Assembly (NCBI GenBank): GCA_900316675.1
Contig: ONDR01000021.1
Location: forward strand, 616-34,820
Direction: 5' to 3'
Source: an uncultured Bacteroidales bacterium
GTDB taxonomy: Bacteria; Bacteroidota; Bacteroidia; Bacteroidales; UBA932
Length of the DNA stretch: 34,205 nucleotides
Of the stretch, positions 31,989 to 34,205 are shown one piece after another. A program made the translations under genes and the position numbers. Under the pieces are notes generated by a model. The model did not search any database. It worked only from the letters and a program-made list of their open reading frames with translations, and was not told where the DNA came from. Each line of letters starts with the position of its first letter. Position 1 is the first letter of the stretch.

Positions 31989-33929
31989 ATGAAATACTTA
32001 ACTATTCTCAGCCTTTGGCTTGTGTGCGCTTGTACACAGCCGAAGGCTTTTGATTCAGCATCCGTTGCAGATGCCCCCGACGGTGCAATCCAACACGTAG
32101 AACCCCCTTGCTGGTGGACCGGAATGAAAACCGGGCTCCAACTTCTGGTGAACGGCCCGGAAATATCCGCATACGATAATGTGAGCTTCGAGGGCCTGGC
32201 CGGTATAAAGGTGGCAAAGGTGACCAAGGCCGACAGCCCCAACTATCTGTTCGTAGACCTTACCATCGGCTCAGGAGCAGAGGCAGGGGAGGGCTGGCTT
32301 GTCTTTAAAAATGAGGCAGGCGACCGGTTCAAATACCCTTACACCATCGGCAAAAAGGCAGAGGGCGGCCGCGAGAGCTTTACTACGGCCGATATGATCT
32401 ATCTTATTTTCCCTGACCGCTTTGCCAATGGCGATCCGTCCAATGACGACATGCCCGGAATGAAGGAAAAGGCAGACCGCAACGTGAACCTGGGCCGCCA
32501 CGGAGGCGACATAAAGGGCATAATCGACCATTTGGACTATGTGGCTGAGCTGGGCGCTACCGCTATTTGGTGCACTCCGCTGCTGGTGGATGACCAGAGC
32601 TTTGAATCCTATCACGGCTATGCCTGCGGGGACTATTACAAAATTGACCCGCGCATGGGTAGCAACGAGCTTTACCGGGAGTTTGTGGACAAGGCTCATG
32701 AGAAGGGCCTGAAGGTCATAATGGACATCGTTACAAACCATTGTGGCACTGATCATTGGTGGATGAAGGACCTGCCTTTCAAGGATTGGATTCACGTTTT
32801 CCCGGAATTCACGGGCTCCAATATTGCCTTCTCTACCAACATGGATCCCAATGCATCTAAGTACGACCTTAACCTGCAGGAGAGTGGTTGGTTCGTGCCG
32901 AGTATGCCGGATATGAATCTGGATAATCCATTCACACTTAAGTATTTCCAGCAGTGGGCTGTTTGGTGGGTAGAGTATGCAGGTCTTGACGGCCTTCGCG
33001 TGGATACCTATCCTTACAACGAGAAAGAGCCCATGAGCCGCTGGTGCGCTGCCGTGCGTGCAGAGTATCCGTGGATTAATATAGTGGGCGAGTGCTGGAC
33101 CATGTCTTACCCGCAGCTGGCTTATTGGCAGGCGGATGCTGCTACGCCTGACGGCTTTAACAGCAACTTGCCGTCGATCATGGACTTCCCTCTGTGCGAG
33201 GCCCTTACTGCTGCCATCTGCGAGGGTGGCGATAATCCTGGCTGGGGCCGCGGCATGACCCGCATCTACGACTGCCTGAGCCATGATTTCGTGTACAAGG
33301 ACCTGTCCCACATGATGACCTTCTTTGCGAACCACGACCATGGTCGTATGGGCGATACTTTCAATCACGATCCGGCCCGTATGAAGGAGGCCATTGCACT
33401 TTTGGCAACCATCCGCGGCATCCCCCAGCTGTATAATGGCGACGAGATGATGTTCTCCCACGTGCCTGGTGACGATTGGAGCGATGGTGCCAAGCGTATC
33501 GATTTCCCCGGTGGCTGGCCCGGCGATGCGGTGAACCTCTTCACCTCTGAAGGCCGCGCCGCTGCTTCTGCTGCCGATGCCGGCAAGCCTTGGCCCGCCG
33601 GCAGGTATGCCGATGCCGCCGAGCTTCACGACTACACCGCCACGCTCTTTAACTGGCGTAAAGGAAAGAAGGTGCTGCACGACGGCAAGACCATGCACTT
33701 CCTTGGCCGCGACAACACCTACGCCTTCTTCCGTTACAATGACACCGACGCAGTCTTTGTCTTTGTAAACAACTCAAACTCTGACAAGGCAGTTCCCTGG
33801 GATCACTACGCCGAGCTTGCCCCCGCCTCTGTCCAGGCCCGCAATGTAGTCACCGGCACCCCCGTCACCCTAGACGCCAACCTTTCCCTCCCCGCCAACT
33901 CCGTCCTCATCGCCGAATTCGCACGGTAG
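31989..33929 (+). CDS. GH13 neopullulanase/cyclomaltodextrinase-like lipoprotein (SusA-like)
   Basis: The 646-residue protein starts at ATG 31989; the upstream TTG at 31983 adds only two residues. A lipoprotein signal ends WLVCAC. An N-terminal beta domain (about 30-130, VEPPCWWTGMKTGLQLLVNG) is of the cyclomaltodextrinase N-terminal type, followed by the GH13 barrel. Motifs are MIYLIFPDRFANGDP, MDIVTNHCG, DGLRVDTYPY (nucleophile Asp339), IVGECW (acid/base Glu368) and FFANHDHGR (Asp450). This is the layout of SusA neopullulanase, which trims imported malto-oligosaccharides in the periplasm; unlike a freely soluble enzyme this one should be lipid-anchored. It is the last gene of the operon; no close terminator follows until the hairpin at 34010. 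Confidence 0.93.
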   Translation: MKYLTILSLWLVCACTQPKAFDSASVADAPDGAIQHVEPPCWWTGMKTGLQLLVNGPEISAYDNVSFEGLAGIKVAKVTKADSPNYLFVDLTIGSGAEAGEGWLVFKNEAGDRFKYPYTIGKKAEGGRESFTTADMIYLIFPDRFANGDPSNDDMPGMKEKADRNVNLGRHGGDIKGIIDHLDYVAELGATAIWCTPLLVDDQSFESYHGYACGDYYKIDPRMGSNELYREFVDKAHEKGLKVIMDIVTNHCGTDHWWMKDLPFKDWIHVFPEFTGSNIAFSTNMDPNASKYDLNLQESGWFVPSMPDMNLDNPFTLKYFQQWAVWWVEYAGLDGLRVDTYPYNEKEPMSRWCAAVRAEYPWINIVGECWTMSYPQLAYWQADAATPDGFNSNLPSIMDFPLCEALTAAICEGGDNPGWGRGMTRIYDCLSHDFVYKDLSHMMTFFANHDHGRMGDTFNHDPARMKEAIALLATIRGIPQLYNGDEMMFSHVPGDDWSDGAKRIDFPGGWPGDAVNLFTSEGRAAASAADAGKPWPAGRYADAAELHDYTATLFNWRKGKKVLHDGKTMHFLGRDNTYAFFRYNDTDAVFVFVNNSNSDKAVPWDHYAELAPASVQARNVVTGTPVTLDANLSLPANSVLIAEFAR

Positions 33930-33946
33930 AATTTAATATAGAATTA

Positions 33947-33977
33947 TTTGCGTATTCGGAAAAAGTGATTACCTTTG
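33947..33977 (+). promoter_or_regulatory. Consensus Bacteroidota promoter with no gene directly behind it
   Basis: TTTG (33947-33950), a 19-base spacer and TACCTTTG (33970-33977) make the best -33/-7 match in the window. Transcription would start near 33984 and meet a hairpin 26 bases later, so the product could be a small RNA or the leader of a gene beyond the window. Confidence 0.7.
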
Positions 33978-34009
33978 CAGAAGTGATTCTACGGATTCGC
34001 TGCATACTG

Positions 34010-34041
34010 GGCTGATGATTTTTTCATCAGCCTTCAGTTTT
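34010..34041 (+). terminator. Hairpin, probable terminator or attenuator
   Basis: GGCTGATGA (34010-34018) pairs perfectly with TCATCAGCC (34024-34032) around a TTTTT loop; the following bases TTCAGTTTTAT give an imperfect T-tract. It can end transcription from the promoter at 33947 and also read-through from the starch operon. Confidence 0.6.
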
Positions 34042-34070
34042 ATATAATCGCCTCCATTCCGCCAGACTGA

Positions 34071-34184
34071 CGATGGGGCCTCGAGAGCCTTGACAGAAAC
34101 GTGCAGTGGGTGGCCCGTTCCAGCCTTCCTCCCTTCCTTAAAAACACCTACCCCTCCATCGCCGAAGTCTTCCGCAACCTTTAA
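34071..34184 (+). pseudogene. Possible 3' remnant of a coding sequence
   Basis: After an in-frame stop (34068-34070) 37 sense codons run to TAA at 34182-34184, ending in LPPFLKNTYPSIAEVFRNL. The composition and codon choice look like real protein. No ATG is in frame; GTG at 34101 is the only likely start and would give 27 residues. I do not recognise the family. It may be the end of a gene cut off by rearrangement, or chance. Confidence 0.25.
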
Positions 34185-34205
34185 TCTCGCTTTCCCCTCA
34201 CGCCA

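Larger units (their letters stand above)
33930..34205 (+). other. Intergenic end of window: promoter, hairpin and possible coding remnant
   Basis: The 276 bases after the starch operon hold a promoter, an 8-bp direct repeat AAGTGATT (33963-33970 and 33981-33988, 18 bases apart, one copy ending at the -7 box) and a hairpin, followed by a stretch with protein-like codons but no ATG (separate entries). No complete gene is seen. Confidence 0.6.

Noticed and set aside
32271..33698. Minus-strand 475-codon frame opposite the SusA-like gene
   Set aside because: Long, but exactly antisense to GH13 catalytic motifs with intact triad residues; composition is that of an antisense shadow.

Overview
The window comes from a member of the order Bacteroidales (phylum Bacteroidota). 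The evidence is the 16S rRNA sequence with its GGAACACCTCCTTT 3' end, SusC/SusD pairs, many lipoproteins with short N-terminal signals, TAnnTTTG-type (Bacteroidota sigma factor) promoter boxes in front of transcription units, and an almost complete lack of Shine-Dalgarno sequences. Coding GC is around 50 percent by eye, which would fit an uncultured gut lineage, but I cannot place it below order level from sequence inspection alone.

Layout. (1) 1-906: the 3' part of a 16S rRNA gene, tRNA-Ile(GAT) and tRNA-Ala(TGC), closed at once by a strong hairpin terminator. No 23S or 5S gene follows, so this rRNA operon looks split. (2) 927-5156: a small conserved-looking protein, a membrane-anchored AraC-type regulator, a tiny membrane-anchored protein, and an exported two-domain peptidase (C69 dipeptidase joined to a VanX-like D-Ala-D-Ala dipeptidase). 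(3) 17616 down to 5170, minus strand: nine tightly packed genes read as one probable operon. They are a LytS-type sensor kinase, a LytTR response regulator, an unknown polytopic membrane protein, an NhaC-type antiporter, an OPA-family MFS transporter (with its own good promoter), a DPE2-like 4-alpha-glucanotransferase, QueH, a GH92 alpha-mannosidase lipoprotein and a hemerythrin-LuxR regulator. (4) 17617-19204: an AT-rich island with small unknown genes, one carrying a single RHS/YD-like motif and apparently interrupted by an in-frame TAG. (5) 19205-33929, plus strand: a starch/alpha-glucan utilisation operon made of an SLC45-like sugar MFS transporter, SusC, SusD, a very long SusE/F-type binding lipoprotein with eight tandem modules, a SusG-like amylase with BACON and inserted domains, and two further GH13 lipoproteins. 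(6) 33930-34205: a textbook promoter, a hairpin and a possible gene fragment.

How it fits together. Starch is bound and cut at the surface by SusD, the SusE/F protein and the SusG-like amylase, imported by SusC, trimmed by the two other GH13 enzymes (lipidated, so on the outer membrane or periplasmic face), carried across the inner membrane by the SLC45-like transporter, and rearranged in the cytoplasm by the DPE2-like glucanotransferase encoded in the divergent operon. No SusR-type or hybrid two-component starch regulator is present in the window. The sensing systems that are present are the LytS/LytTR pair, a membrane AraC protein and the hemerythrin-LuxR protein, and their targets are unknown.
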